DNA of 64,000 nt from Candidatus Accumulibacter necessarius (lineage in GTDB: Bacteria; Pseudomonadota; Gammaproteobacteria; Burkholderiales; Rhodocyclaceae): positions 62,001 through 126,000 of the forward strand of contig JAFLDL010000004.1 in assembly GCA_017302435.1 (NCBI GenBank). Reading direction: 5' to 3'. This document shows positions 18,393-27,976 of the stretch, one piece after another (positions within the stretch are counted from its first letter, which is position 1; every line of letters starts with the position of its first letter). Made by a program: the position numbers and the translations under genes. The notes under the pieces are model-generated. The model made no database searches. It was not told the origin of the DNA and saw nothing but the letters and a program-made list of their open reading frames with translations.

Positions 18393-21300
18393 ATGAAAAC
18401 GCCCAAAACCCGCTTCAAGAGCACTCTCGCGCATTCGCTGATGCTGCTGGCTCTCGGGCTGATACAGCCGCCGGCGCATGGCGCCGCGACCGACCTCAAC
18501 GACATCCCGATGGTAGTCAGCAATAAGGTAAGAGCGAATTTCCTGCTGATGCTCGACAACTCGCAATCGATGGATGCCTTCATGGGCGGCGCGCTCCAGT
18601 CGGGCGACAACCCGAATACCCGCGGCAATATCGGCCGCGATATCCTGCGCACCATGCTCCGCGACTACCGCACCTCGTTCAACTGGGGCTTGATGAGCTT
18701 TGCCACCACCGCCGCAGCCCCCTCACCAATAGATACCTATGTCTACCTCATGGGGAACGATAACGGCATGGTGCTGACCGACGACTGCGTCGCCGGCATC
18801 TCCGCCAGAAACGGCAATCGGCGTTGCGTCTCGAATCCACAGCCGTTTGTCGGCGGCCGGTTCGTCACCTACGATGTCAGTTCCGACGACCCCTGGATTC
18901 TCGACGTTCTCTACAACACTTTTGCAAATCAAACGCCGCAACTCTGGGCCTATAGCGACCCTCGTGCCCAAAATTCCACTACCTACACAGTATATTATAA
19001 CCGCATACTCAACGACACGCGCTGGGTGGGAGGGGTAGGGGGTGCCTTTAAGACTCTTTGGGGAAATCAAATCCAATTCAGCCCAACGGATGCCGGCTAC
19101 CTGCCCTCCTTCCCGGGAGTGACCCGACAACTCTTTCTCCGCCGCGGCTGGGGGTACAACTCAAGCATCACTGGTGGCGGACGCTTGGACGAAGCCATTG
19201 TGGACGAAACCGGCCCCCCTCCCAACCCCCCCCCCGGCCCCGCGCATTACAACAACCTGCTGACCAAGCTGGCAAGCGAAACCAACGACAAGGCAACACC
19301 TGAAATCAAGAATGCCGCCGTCTTCACTCCCCTCGCCGGAACGTTGCGATCAGCAAAGGACTATTTCCTGGGCCAGATCGACTGGAAAACAAGAGCAAAG
19401 CTTGCCAATACCGACCCGATCACTGCCTTCTGCCAAAAGAACTTCGTCATGCTGCTGACCGACGGCCTGCCCACCGGCAACTTCATTGGCGGCGGCGCTG
19501 TTGATCCCATCACCAGGATGCCCGTGGCTCTCTACAGCGCGGCCGAGCGCACCGACACCAACGTGAACGGCGTCTGGAATTTCGGTACCGCCGCCAACGA
19601 TGCTTTGACGGCCGTCACCAATCTGCGCACTGTCCCCTACCGCGGTTGCAACAACTGCGTGAATGACTTCGACGTCCAGACTTACGTCATCGCCATGGGT
19701 GATACGGTCGCCAACGCGCGCGCTGTCGCGGTGATGGATGAAATGGCATCCCGGGGGGGAACATCGAAGGCATTCTTCGCCAACGATCCGGCATCCTTGC
19801 AGAATGCCATATCGACGGTGGTCAACGACGCGATCTCCCGCGACGGCGCAGCCGCCGCGGTGGCAGTGACCAACGCCAACGTCAGCGCCGCGACGAGCGC
19901 CTTTCAGGCAGGTTACAACTCCGGCAACTGGACCGGGGATCTGCAGAGCTACAGACTGGATCAAGTTACTGGCGCCCCGGACATCGCGCAGCCCCTCTGG
20001 GTTCCCTCTGCGCAGGGGCAGCTCGACAACCTGGCCAGCAACAATCGAAGGATTGTCAGCTATAGCGGTATCGCTGGGGCAGGCCAGGGAATTCTGTTCC
20101 GGCCAAACGTCGCCAACACCCCCACTCTCAGCGTATCGCAGCAGAACTCAATCAGCGCCGTGGACGGTCCTGGAATCGTCAATTTCATTCGGGGTGACCG
20201 CACCGGGGAAGGGGCCGTCTATCGCAAACGAGCTCATGTCCTTGGCGATATTGTCAACTCCGAGCCGGTGATTGTCGGCGCACCGAGGAACAACTACAGC
20301 GAGGCGGCAAATCCTGGTTACGGCGCTTTCAAGGCCCAGCACGCTGCACGACCGGAAATGGTTTTCCAGGGTGCCAACGACGGCATGTTGCATGCCTTCA
20401 ACGCCGCCACCGGTGCGGAAGAGTGGGCTTATGTCCCCAACCTTTTCATCGACCCCATTTTCATCGACCCCAGACTGGCCAACCACCCCCTGGAAAACCT
20501 CTCGCTCAAGCCCGGTTTCAGCCACAAATTCTACGTTGATGGCACGCCGACCGTTGCCGACGTAGACTTCAATCGCACTGGCGGCGTGGTCAACAATGCC
20601 GCCGGCGACTGGCACACGCTGCTGGTTGGCGGTCTCAACAAGGGCGGCTACGGCTATTACGCGCTCGATGTTTCGGCTGGCCCCCCCGCAACCGAAGCCG
20701 CCGCCGCCGCCAATGTCCTGTGGGAATTCCCTAACAGCGCGACGGCTGGCCAGGTGGTTGCCGACCTCGGATACAGCTTCGGCAAGCCGATCATCGCCAA
20801 AACCGCCGACCAGGGCTGGGTCGTCCTGGTGACTTCGGGTTACAACAATAGTCGTACGGTCAATGTCGGCGGAGTCAACTTCACCGGTGACGGTGTCGGC
20901 CACCTGTTTGTCCTCAATGCCAAGACGGGGGCGCTGATCAAGGACATTCCAACCGGTGTCGGCGACAATGCTGACCCCAGCGGCCTGGCCGCCATCTCCG
21001 GCTACGTCGAGAGCGCCGATGTCGACAACACGGTCACCCAGGTGTACGGCGGCGATCTCAATGGCAATGTCTGGCGCTTTGACCTCACCGGCGCCTCGAA
21101 CGGCTGGAATGTCAGGCGGCTCGCAACGCTGGTGGACGGGGCGGGCAAACCCCAGCCGGTGACCACAGCCCCCGAACTCGCCAGCATTCTTGAAGACAAT
21201 AAGGTCTTCCGCTTCGTCTATGTCGGAACCGGCCGCTACCTGGCCGACGACGATGTCAGTTCGGTTGACACGCAGACGATGTACGGCCTGATCGACGATC

Positions 21301-21794
21301 GCTCGGCCGCGCCAACCATCAACCCGCTACGTGCGAATCTGCAAGAACAGACATTGACGCCACAGGCCAACGGCGACCGGACCGCAAGCGGAACGAAGTT
21401 TGACCTCACCGGCCCACAACTCAAGCGGGGCTGGTACATTGACCTGCCGGCGAGGGGCGAACGAATCAATACCGATCCCCAACTGGCGCTCGCTACCCTG
21501 GTCTTCACGTCGAACATTCCCAACAAAGATCCGTGCGTCCCGGGTGGTTCATCCTTCCTCAATTACCTGGACTATCGCACGGGCGGCGCCCTGACCTACA
21601 GTGTAGGGGGCTGGGCCTCCGTCTCGCTGGGTAACGCTCTGGCAAGCCGGCCGTTACTCATCCGGCTGCCTTCCGGAGCGGTACGCGCCCTGATCCGGCT
21701 ATCCGATGGCAGAACCGTGACCTTCCCTCTCCCGACGCCTCCACCACAGATCCGTCGCATATCCTGGCGCGAGCTTCCCGATCAACAGCAATAG
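18393..21794 (+). CDS. pilY1: PilY1/PilC-type pilus tip adhesin
   Basis: A 1133-residue exported protein. A signal peptide (LAHSLMLLALGLIQPPAHGA) is followed by a von Willebrand A-like region with a MIDAS-like LMLDNSQSMD, and by a C-terminal beta-propeller of the PilY1/PilC type (QVYGGDLNGNVWRFDLTG). The PilY1 calcium loop at ESADVDNTVTQV is less acidic than usual. PilY1 sits at the pilus tip, binds surfaces and controls extension/retraction. A C10 run at 19226-19235 (in a Pro/Asn-rich loop), C6 at 19214, G7 at 19753 and C7 at 20691 stand out. Neisserial pilC, the same family, phase-varies through a homopolymer tract. Confidence 0.95.
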   Translation: MKTPKTRFKSTLAHSLMLLALGLIQPPAHGAATDLNDIPMVVSNKVRANFLLMLDNSQSMDAFMGGALQSGDNPNTRGNIGRDILRTMLRDYRTSFNWGLMSFATTAAAPSPIDTYVYLMGNDNGMVLTDDCVAGISARNGNRRCVSNPQPFVGGRFVTYDVSSDDPWILDVLYNTFANQTPQLWAYSDPRAQNSTTYTVYYNRILNDTRWVGGVGGAFKTLWGNQIQFSPTDAGYLPSFPGVTRQLFLRRGWGYNSSITGGGRLDEAIVDETGPPPNPPPGPAHYNNLLTKLASETNDKATPEIKNAAVFTPLAGTLRSAKDYFLGQIDWKTRAKLANTDPITAFCQKNFVMLLTDGLPTGNFIGGGAVDPITRMPVALYSAAERTDTNVNGVWNFGTAANDALTAVTNLRTVPYRGCNNCVNDFDVQTYVIAMGDTVANARAVAVMDEMASRGGTSKAFFANDPASLQNAISTVVNDAISRDGAAAAVAVTNANVSAATSAFQAGYNSGNWTGDLQSYRLDQVTGAPDIAQPLWVPSAQGQLDNLASNNRRIVSYSGIAGAGQGILFRPNVANTPTLSVSQQNSISAVDGPGIVNFIRGDRTGEGAVYRKRAHVLGDIVNSEPVIVGAPRNNYSEAANPGYGAFKAQHAARPEMVFQGANDGMLHAFNAATGAEEWAYVPNLFIDPIFIDPRLANHPLENLSLKPGFSHKFYVDGTPTVADVDFNRTGGVVNNAAGDWHTLLVGGLNKGGYGYYALDVSAGPPATEAAAAANVLWEFPNSATAGQVVADLGYSFGKPIIAKTADQGWVVLVTSGYNNSRTVNVGGVNFTGDGVGHLFVLNAKTGALIKDIPTGVGDNADPSGLAAISGYVESADVDNTVTQVYGGDLNGNVWRFDLTGASNGWNVRRLATLVDGAGKPQPVTTAPELASILEDNKVFRFVYVGTGRYLADDDVSSVDTQTMYGLIDDRSAAPTINPLRANLQEQTLTPQANGDRTASGTKFDLTGPQLKRGWYIDLPARGERINTDPQLALATLVFTSNIPNKDPCVPGGSSFLNYLDYRTGGALTYSVGGWASVSLGNALASRPLLIRLPSGAVRALIRLSDGRTVTFPLPTPPPQIRRISWRELPDQQQ
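19226..19235 (+). repeat. Poly-C tract (C10) inside pilY1
   Basis: Ten consecutive cytosines, the longest mononucleotide run I noticed in the window, coding for prolines in pilY1. Six more cytosines lie at 19214-19219. Slippage by one base would truncate PilY1 early. Confidence 0.9.
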
Positions 21795-21804
21795 AAAGAG
21801 CGCG

Positions 21805-22170
21805 ATGAAAACATTATCCTTCCACCCCGCCTGCTTGATCCTTGCCGCCTCGCTCTGTGTGCCGAGTTCCTTTGCCATTGAAGCAAAGGGAGAAAGCGGG
21901 GCGGGTACTGCTGCCGCGACCTCCTCCACGGCTGCGGCCTCGGAGTCAGGAACGGTGACAAAAATCGATCTCAAAGCGGGATACATTGTCCTCGCCAACG
22001 ACCGCCGGTTCACCCTTCGTCCCGACGCAATCGCGGTTTACCGACAGGATGACCAGCGCGTTCCAGTAAAGCTGTCCGATATCAAGGTGGGAAGCAAGGT
22101 CAGCCTGACAGTCAACAAGGGTCCGTACGGCGGGGCGTCGACGGTCACTGAACTGTGGCTTGCCCCCTGA
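21805..22170 (+). CDS. Small exported protein, PilY2-like
   Basis: A 121-residue protein with a signal peptide (LILAASLCVPSSFA), a Gly/Ala/Thr-rich linker and a compact domain GTVTKIDLKAGYIVLANDRRFTL followed by VPVKLSDIKVGSKVSLTV. This looks like a small OB/SH3-like beta-barrel of the kind seen in PilY2. Position directly after pilY1 (10 nt) matches PilY2 of Pseudomonas. The assignment rests mainly on position and general form. It is the last gene of the operon. Confidence 0.65.
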   Translation: MKTLSFHPACLILAASLCVPSSFAIEAKGESGAGTAAATSSTAAASESGTVTKIDLKAGYIVLANDRRFTLRPDAIAVYRQDDQRVPVKLSDIKVGSKVSLTVNKGPYGGASTVTELWLAP

Positions 22171-22614
22171 GAACGGCGCCTCCGGCCAATTCATTTCACC
22201 GATCGCCATCGTCTGGCGGCGAGATGGCACCCCGGCCAAGCCTGAGCGGCAGGAGATGAGCGTTGCCGTTGACTGCCCGGTCGTTGCTCCCCGGGGGCGA
22301 TTCTCGAGATCCGGCTGAAGCCCGACCAGATTCCCGCTGGCGCGGCAATGACGGTTTCCTGGCACGGCATCAGTCTTTCACGGCCTCTGAGCAGCTCCGA
22401 CAAGGACGGGCAGTCTGACTCAGGGCTGAACACTGTCTTGCCGACATCAACCTCAGCTGGCGAAACGCGCCGCCGGACTGCGCCGCGGCAGGCCCGGCGT
22501 CGGTCACTTGCCACGACGGGGCGCGGCACGAATCCGCGTGAGGCGCTGACCATGCTATGCTGCCACGCGATGGCCCCGCCGGCTGATTGATGTGTGGAAT
22601 CCTGGAGGCCGCTG
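22171..22614. other. Intergenic region without a recognisable gene
   Basis: No convincing coding frame on either strand. At 22329-22354 is a sequence resembling a degenerate copy of the dispersed REP/dRS3-like repeat (TTCCCGC, 4-nt spacer, GCGGCAA, then TGACGG), an intergenic element found in many proteobacteria. The promoter of the next gene may also lie here. Confidence 0.5.
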
Positions 22615-23517
22615 ATGAATATACGGAAGATTGCCCCAGCCGTGGCGCTACTGCTGCTATCAGAAATCGGCATCGCCAGACCGTTGCCCGATGATCCGCT
22701 GGAGCGTCGTTGCTGGCTGCAGTTCACGGCTGACAGAACGTCAGTCAGGCTGTTCGCCGAACCCACGCCGGTCACCTTCTCGAACCTGCGGGACGAGTTC
22801 CGCGTTCGCACGCCGTTCTGGGTGGAGTTCGGCATCCGCGGCATGGGCGTGATTCCCGCCGGTAACAAAAGAGAGGGAAGCGGTCATCACCATTTGTTGA
22901 TTGACACGCCCCTGCCTGCAACCGTTTCCGAACCGATCCCCTTCTCGGACAAGTACCGGCATTTCGGCAAGGGGCAGACAGCGGCCACGATTGATCTTCC
23001 GCCGGGAGAGCACAGCCTGCGCCTGCTGTTTGCCGATTACGACCACCGACCGTATTTCGTCTTCAGCCGCAAGATCAATGTCAAGGTACTCGCCAACCGC
23101 CAGGGATCGGCAAAGCCCAGGATTGACCCCGATCGCTTCAACGAGACGTGCCAGGCGTGGTATGAGGATGAAGTCTCGACGCCACCGACCGACGCCAGAG
23201 GGGTCTATATCAAAAATATTCGCGATGGCGAAACAGTCAACAGCCCGTTCCTGATCAAGCTTGGCGTGCTCGGTCTGGGCGTCGCGCCGGAGGGGACTTC
23301 GATCCGGGAAACCGGGTATTTCTCGTTGCATCTCAGAAGAAATCAGTCTCTGGTGAGGAGCGTGCGCTTGCACGACGGGCAGACCGAAGCCGTCCTCGAC
23401 CTGAGCCCCGGAGAGTATGACGCCGAGCTCGGTTTCCTGGCCGGCGATGGCCAGCTGCTGCTGCGCGATCAAATGAAGCTGATTGTGGCAGCGCGATCGC
23501 CATCAGCCCGAAAATGA
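22615..23517 (+). CDS. Exported protein with two tandem DUF4399-like domains
   Basis: A 300-residue protein with a signal peptide (IAPAVALLLLSEIGIARP). The first domain shows the DUF4399 pattern: FGIRGMGVIPAGNK, GSGHHHLLID, HFGKGQTAATIDLPPGEHSLRLL. The second repeats the architecture (IKLGVLGLGVAPEGTS, ETGYFSLHLRRN, LHDGQTEAVLDLSPGEYDAEL) but lacks the GHHH cluster. DUF4399 proteins have no known reaction; the His cluster suggests metal binding, which is inference. Start ATG 22615 has CTGGAGG upstream. It precedes the RND efflux genes. Confidence 0.75.
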   Translation: MNIRKIAPAVALLLLSEIGIARPLPDDPLERRCWLQFTADRTSVRLFAEPTPVTFSNLRDEFRVRTPFWVEFGIRGMGVIPAGNKREGSGHHHLLIDTPLPATVSEPIPFSDKYRHFGKGQTAATIDLPPGEHSLRLLFADYDHRPYFVFSRKINVKVLANRQGSAKPRIDPDRFNETCQAWYEDEVSTPPTDARGVYIKNIRDGETVNSPFLIKLGVLGLGVAPEGTSIRETGYFSLHLRRNQSLVRSVRLHDGQTEAVLDLSPGEYDAELGFLAGDGQLLLRDQMKLIVAARSPSARK

Positions 23518-23605
23518 GTTTCCTGTTCGCCGGCCTGCCTTACCCGTCAGGCGGCTTGATGTTCCCCCGCCAGCTCCCAGCGACCGACGGTTGCGCCGAC
23601 GCCAG

Positions 23606-24790
23606 ATGACCCGATCCAGGAGGCTGTTGCTGGCCGCGGTCGCGGTCGCCCTCGTTGCTGCCGCGTACTGGTACCAGACTGCTCGCCAGCCGGCGGCAGT
23701 CAGCAAAGATGCCAAGGCTGCGCCAGCGGTGCCGGTGACGGCAGCAAAGGCCACTGTGCGCGACATGCCGATTTTGCTCGAGGTGCCGGGACGGGCCGAG
23801 GCTTACGCCAGCGTAACCCTGAAGTCGCGACTCGATGGCCAGGTCACGGCGGTACTCTACAGCGAAGGACAACGCGTCAGTCACGGTGAAGTCCTGGTCA
23901 GGCTCGATCCCGGCGATTTCGACGCCCGCCTGCTGCAGGCGGAGGCCAATCTGGCCAGCAACGAGGCCCAACTGGCCAAGACGAGGGCCGACGTTGAGCG
24001 TTATCTCGCCCTGCAGCGACGCGGCTTCGTGTCCGAGGAAAAGGTGAACGAGCTGCGGACCGCCGAGGCGGCAGCCGCGGCTATGGTCAAGGCCGACAGG
24101 GCAGCGGTCGAGCTGGCCAGGCGCCAACTCGCCTACACCACCATCCGCGCGCCCTTTGCCGGCGTCGTTGGCGCGCGGCTGGTTTTTCCCGGCTCGGCGA
24201 TCAAGGTCAATGAAACGGCCCTGGCGGTGGTCAATCGGGTGCGGCCGCTGTACGTGACTTTCTCGGTTCCCGAAAAGCATCTGCCGCGGCTGCGCAGCGC
24301 CATGCGAACGGGCGAGCTGCGGGCAACGGTCAGGATTCCCGGCGATCAGGAGCAGCCCCTGCAAGCAACGGTCAGCTTCCTCGACAACAGTGTGGATGCC
24401 AGCACCGGAACGATCCAGATGAAGGCCTTGCTGGAAAATCGCGACGAACACCTGACCCCTGGACAGTTTGTCAATGTCAGCCTCGCGCTTGACACCCTGG
24501 TTAACGCGGTCGTCGTGCCTGCCGAGGCCGTCCAGCAGGGACCGGAGGGTGCCTTCCTGTTTGTCGTCCGGCCGGACAGCAGGGTTGAGCCCAGGAAGGT
24601 CGAGGTCGGGGCCAGTGACCGTGGCCTGGCAGCGATCAGCAAGGGAATCGCAGCGGACGAAACGGTCGTCACGGATGGCCAGCTCAGGCTCACCGCCGAC
24701 ACGCTGGTGCAGGTGAAGCCCGCCCGACTCGAGGCGGCGCCAGTTGCCACTGCGACGCCGCCGGCGCCTGCGTCGGGACCAGGCCGCTGA
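23606..24790 (+). CDS. RND efflux periplasmic adaptor subunit (MdtA/AcrA-like)
   Basis: A 394-residue membrane-fusion protein. An N-terminal anchor helix (LLLAAVAVALVAAAYW) is followed by the lipoyl half-motif SRLDGQVTAVLYSEGQRVSHGEVL, a coiled-coil hairpin, the second lipoyl half TTIRAPFAGVVGARLVFPGS, and beta-barrel/membrane-proximal domains. The C-terminus is Ala/Pro-rich. ATG 23606 gives a normal N-terminus. It lies 7 nt before the pump gene; no outer-membrane channel gene is next to it, so TolC would be supplied elsewhere. Confidence 0.93.
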   Translation: MTRSRRLLLAAVAVALVAAAYWYQTARQPAAVSKDAKAAPAVPVTAAKATVRDMPILLEVPGRAEAYASVTLKSRLDGQVTAVLYSEGQRVSHGEVLVRLDPGDFDARLLQAEANLASNEAQLAKTRADVERYLALQRRGFVSEEKVNELRTAEAAAAAMVKADRAAVELARRQLAYTTIRAPFAGVVGARLVFPGSAIKVNETALAVVNRVRPLYVTFSVPEKHLPRLRSAMRTGELRATVRIPGDQEQPLQATVSFLDNSVDASTGTIQMKALLENRDEHLTPGQFVNVSLALDTLVNAVVVPAEAVQQGPEGAFLFVVRPDSRVEPRKVEVGASDRGLAAISKGIAADETVVTDGQLRLTADTLVQVKPARLEAAPVATATPPAPASGPGR

Positions 24791-24797
24791 AGCAACA

Positions 24798-27700
24798 ATG
24801 AATCTGCCTGAACTCTGCATTCGGCGCCCGGTGATGACCACGCTGCTGATGGCAGCCCTGCTGATCTTCGGCGTCATCGGCTATCGCGCCCTGCCGGTTT
24901 CGGAATTGCCGAACGTCGATTTCCCAACCATCTCGGTCACGGCCAGCCTGCCGGGGGCTTCCCCGGAGACCATGGCAGCGGCGGTCGCGACACCCCTCGA
25001 GGGACAGTTCTCGACCATCGCCGGTCTCGATTCGATGACCTCGACCAGCGCCCAGGGTTCGACGGCGATCACCCTGCAGTTCTCGCTCGAGCGCAATATC
25101 GATGCCGCCGCTCAGGACGTTCAGTCGGCGATCTCTGCCGCCTTGCGCAGGCTGCCACCGAACATGCCGGCCCCGCCCTCGTTCCGCAAGGTCAACCCGG
25201 CCGACTCGCCTATCTTCTACATCGCCATGTCGTCAGTCACGCTACCGCTGTCGCTGGTGAACGAATACGCGGAAACCCAGCTCGCGCAACGCCTGTCGAC
25301 CATCGCCGGCGTTGCCCAGGTGCAGGTCTACGGCTCGCAGAAGTTTGCCGTGCGCATCCAGGCCAACCCCGACCAGCTCGCCAGCCGGGGAATCGGCATC
25401 GACGAACTGCAACAGGCGCTGGCGCAGAACAACGTCAATCAGCCGGTGGGTCAGCTCGATGGCCAGCGTCAGAGTTTTGCCATTCGGGATGGCGGGCAAC
25501 TGGGCACTGCCGCCGCCTATCGGCCGCTGATCGTCGCCTGGCGAAATGGCGCGCCGGTGCGCCTCGAGGAGGTGGCCAGCGCGATCGACAGCGTCGAAAA
25601 CCAGCGAATCGCCAGCTGGAACGTGGACCAGCGGGCCATCGTCCTGGCGGTGCAACGCCAGCCCGGCGCCAACACCATCGATACCGTCGAGGCCATCCAG
25701 CGGGTGCTGCCGTCATTCCAGTCCGGACTGCCGGCAGCGATCGACATGAAGGTGCTCTTCGACCGCAGTGTGTCGATTCGGGAAGCGATCGAAGACGTCC
25801 AGTTCACGCTGATTCTGGCCGGTTTCCTGGTCCTGCTGGTGATTCTGCTGTTCCTGCGGAATCTGTCGGCCACACTGATCCCCAGCCTGGCGCTGCCGAT
25901 CTCGATCGTCGGCACCTTCGGCGTGATGTCGATCCTTGGCTACAGCCTCGACAATCTTTCCCTGCTGGCCCTGACCCTGTCGGTCGGCTTCGTTGTCGAT
26001 GATGCGATCGTGATGCTGGAGAACATCGTCCGGCACGTTGAACAGGGCGAAACGCCTTTCGAGGCAGCGATCAAGGGTGCCCGCGAGATAGGGTTCACGA
26101 TCCTCTCGATGACCATCTCGCTGGTGGCCGTTTTCATTCCTGTCCTCTTCATGCGCGGGATCGTCGGCCGCCTGCTGCACGAATTCGCGGTCACCATCTG
26201 CGTTGCCATCCTGGTCTCAGGTCTGGTCTCGCTGACCCTGACCCCGATGCTCTGCAGCCGTTTCATCAAACGCGTCGAGCCGGATTCGCACGGCCGCCTC
26301 TTCCAGGCCTTCGAGCGCTTTTTCGCCGCCCTGCTCGCCGCCTACGAGCGCACGCTCAGGCTGGCCATGGCTCACCCGCGTATGGTCCTGGCGAGTTTCC
26401 TGGCGACGCTGGCGCTGACCGGATTGCTCTTCGCTGCGGTGCCCAGGGAGTTCCTGCCCAGCGGTGACTCGGGGCGGATCATTGCCTTCACCGAAGGCGC
26501 CCAGGACGTGTCCTTCGCCGCGATGGCGCAACATCAACGCGCGCTGGCCGAAATCGTCGCCCAGGAACCCGATATCCAGTCCTTCATGTCGGCGGTCGGG
26601 GCCGGCGGCGTCCGCCCGACTGCCAATACCGGCACCCTATTCATGATCCTGAAGCCGCGAGGAGAACGCCGGTCGTCGCCGGATGAGATCATTCAGCGCC
26701 TGCGCCCCAAGCTGGCCGAAGTTCCGGGCATCAAGGCCTACCTGCAGAATCCGCCGGTGATTCGCATCGGCGGCCAGCTGACGGCGGCGCAGTACCAGTA
26801 CACCCTGCAGGACACCGACCTCGATCAGCTCTATCAATGGACCGGCACCTTGACTGATGGCATCCGCCGGTTACCTGGCTTGGTCGACGTGACCAACAAC
26901 CTCAACCAGCTCAGCCCCGTGGTTTCGCTCGACATTGATCGAGACCGGCTGGCAGCCCTTGGCCTCAGCTACGGGCAGATCGAAGATGCGCTGCAAAGCG
27001 CTTTCAGCGCCCGACAGGTGTCAACAATCTACGGCTCGAGCAATCAGTATCAAGTGATTCTGGAAGTTGCCCCGGAGCACCAGGCTGCGCCGGAATCGCT
27101 TGCCCGCCTGCACGTCCGCAGCAGCAGCGGCAAGCTCATCCCGCTCGACACGGTGGCGCAATTCAGTCGCAAGACGCAGGCGCTGACGGTTAATCACCAG
27201 GGCCAGATGCCGTCGGTGACCATTTCGTTCAACCTGTTGCCCGGCGTCTCCCTCGGTGAAGCGGTGAACCGAATCAAGGTCATGGAACAGGAAATGCTGG
27301 TTCCCGCTTCCCTCAACACCAGCCTGCAGGGGACCGCCCAGGCCTTCCAGTCTTCGCAGCAGGGTCTGGGCGTCCTGCTCCTGGTCTCGGTTCTCGTGGT
27401 GTACCTGGTGCTCGGCATTCTCTACGAGAGTTTCATTCACCCGCTGACCATCCTCTCGGGACTCCCCTCGGCCGGTCTCGGCGCACTGTTGACGCTGTTG
27501 ATCTTCGGTGTTGACCTCAGCCTCTACGCCTTTGTGGGCGTCATCATGCTGATCGGTATTGTGAAGAAGAACGCCATCATGATGATCGACTTTGCCCTGG
27601 CACAGCAGAGACAGGCGGGAATGCCGGCCGGCGAAGCGATTTTTGCAGCCTGCCTGATCCGTTTTCGACCGATCATGATGACCACCATGGCGGCGCTGAT

Positions 27701-27905
27701 GGGTACCCTGCCAGTCGCCCTGGGACTCGGTGCCGGCGCCGAAGTCAGGCAGCCGCTCGGCCTGGCGGTGGTGGGAGGGCTACTGGTCTCCCAGTTCCTG
27801 ACGCTCTACCTGACACCGGTGGTTTACCTGTACCTGGATCGACTCTCTAAACGAGACTGGTTCGCCCGATCAGCGCCAGGCACCCTGGGCGACCCGGAAC
27901 GATGA
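24798..27905 (+). CDS. RND multidrug efflux transporter permease (AcrB/MdtB-like)
   Basis: A 1035-residue inner-membrane proton antiporter of normal HAE1-RND length. The N-terminal block NLPELCIRRPVMTTLLMAALLIFG begins TM1; the TM4 proton-relay aspartates are in VGFVVDDAIVMLENIVRHVE, the following TM has FTILSMTISLVAVFIPVLFM, and the C-terminal half repeats the design (GIVKKNAIMMIDFAL). The substrate cannot be read from sequence. It starts 7 nt after the adaptor gene. Confidence 0.95.
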   Translation: MNLPELCIRRPVMTTLLMAALLIFGVIGYRALPVSELPNVDFPTISVTASLPGASPETMAAAVATPLEGQFSTIAGLDSMTSTSAQGSTAITLQFSLERNIDAAAQDVQSAISAALRRLPPNMPAPPSFRKVNPADSPIFYIAMSSVTLPLSLVNEYAETQLAQRLSTIAGVAQVQVYGSQKFAVRIQANPDQLASRGIGIDELQQALAQNNVNQPVGQLDGQRQSFAIRDGGQLGTAAAYRPLIVAWRNGAPVRLEEVASAIDSVENQRIASWNVDQRAIVLAVQRQPGANTIDTVEAIQRVLPSFQSGLPAAIDMKVLFDRSVSIREAIEDVQFTLILAGFLVLLVILLFLRNLSATLIPSLALPISIVGTFGVMSILGYSLDNLSLLALTLSVGFVVDDAIVMLENIVRHVEQGETPFEAAIKGAREIGFTILSMTISLVAVFIPVLFMRGIVGRLLHEFAVTICVAILVSGLVSLTLTPMLCSRFIKRVEPDSHGRLFQAFERFFAALLAAYERTLRLAMAHPRMVLASFLATLALTGLLFAAVPREFLPSGDSGRIIAFTEGAQDVSFAAMAQHQRALAEIVAQEPDIQSFMSAVGAGGVRPTANTGTLFMILKPRGERRSSPDEIIQRLRPKLAEVPGIKAYLQNPPVIRIGGQLTAAQYQYTLQDTDLDQLYQWTGTLTDGIRRLPGLVDVTNNLNQLSPVVSLDIDRDRLAALGLSYGQIEDALQSAFSARQVSTIYGSSNQYQVILEVAPEHQAAPESLARLHVRSSSGKLIPLDTVAQFSRKTQALTVNHQGQMPSVTISFNLLPGVSLGEAVNRIKVMEQEMLVPASLNTSLQGTAQAFQSSQQGLGVLLLVSVLVVYLVLGILYESFIHPLTILSGLPSAGLGALLTLLIFGVDLSLYAFVGVIMLIGIVKKNAIMMIDFALAQQRQAGMPAGEAIFAACLIRFRPIMMTTMAALMGTLPVALGLGAGAEVRQPLGLAVVGGLLVSQFLTLYLTPVVYLYLDRLSKRDWFARSAPGTLGDPER

Positions 27906-27976
27906 TCCGATGCCTGATAAACGTCACCGGCGGCCGCGATGATAATATGCTTCCTCCTGGCAGGAGGATCTCTCAG

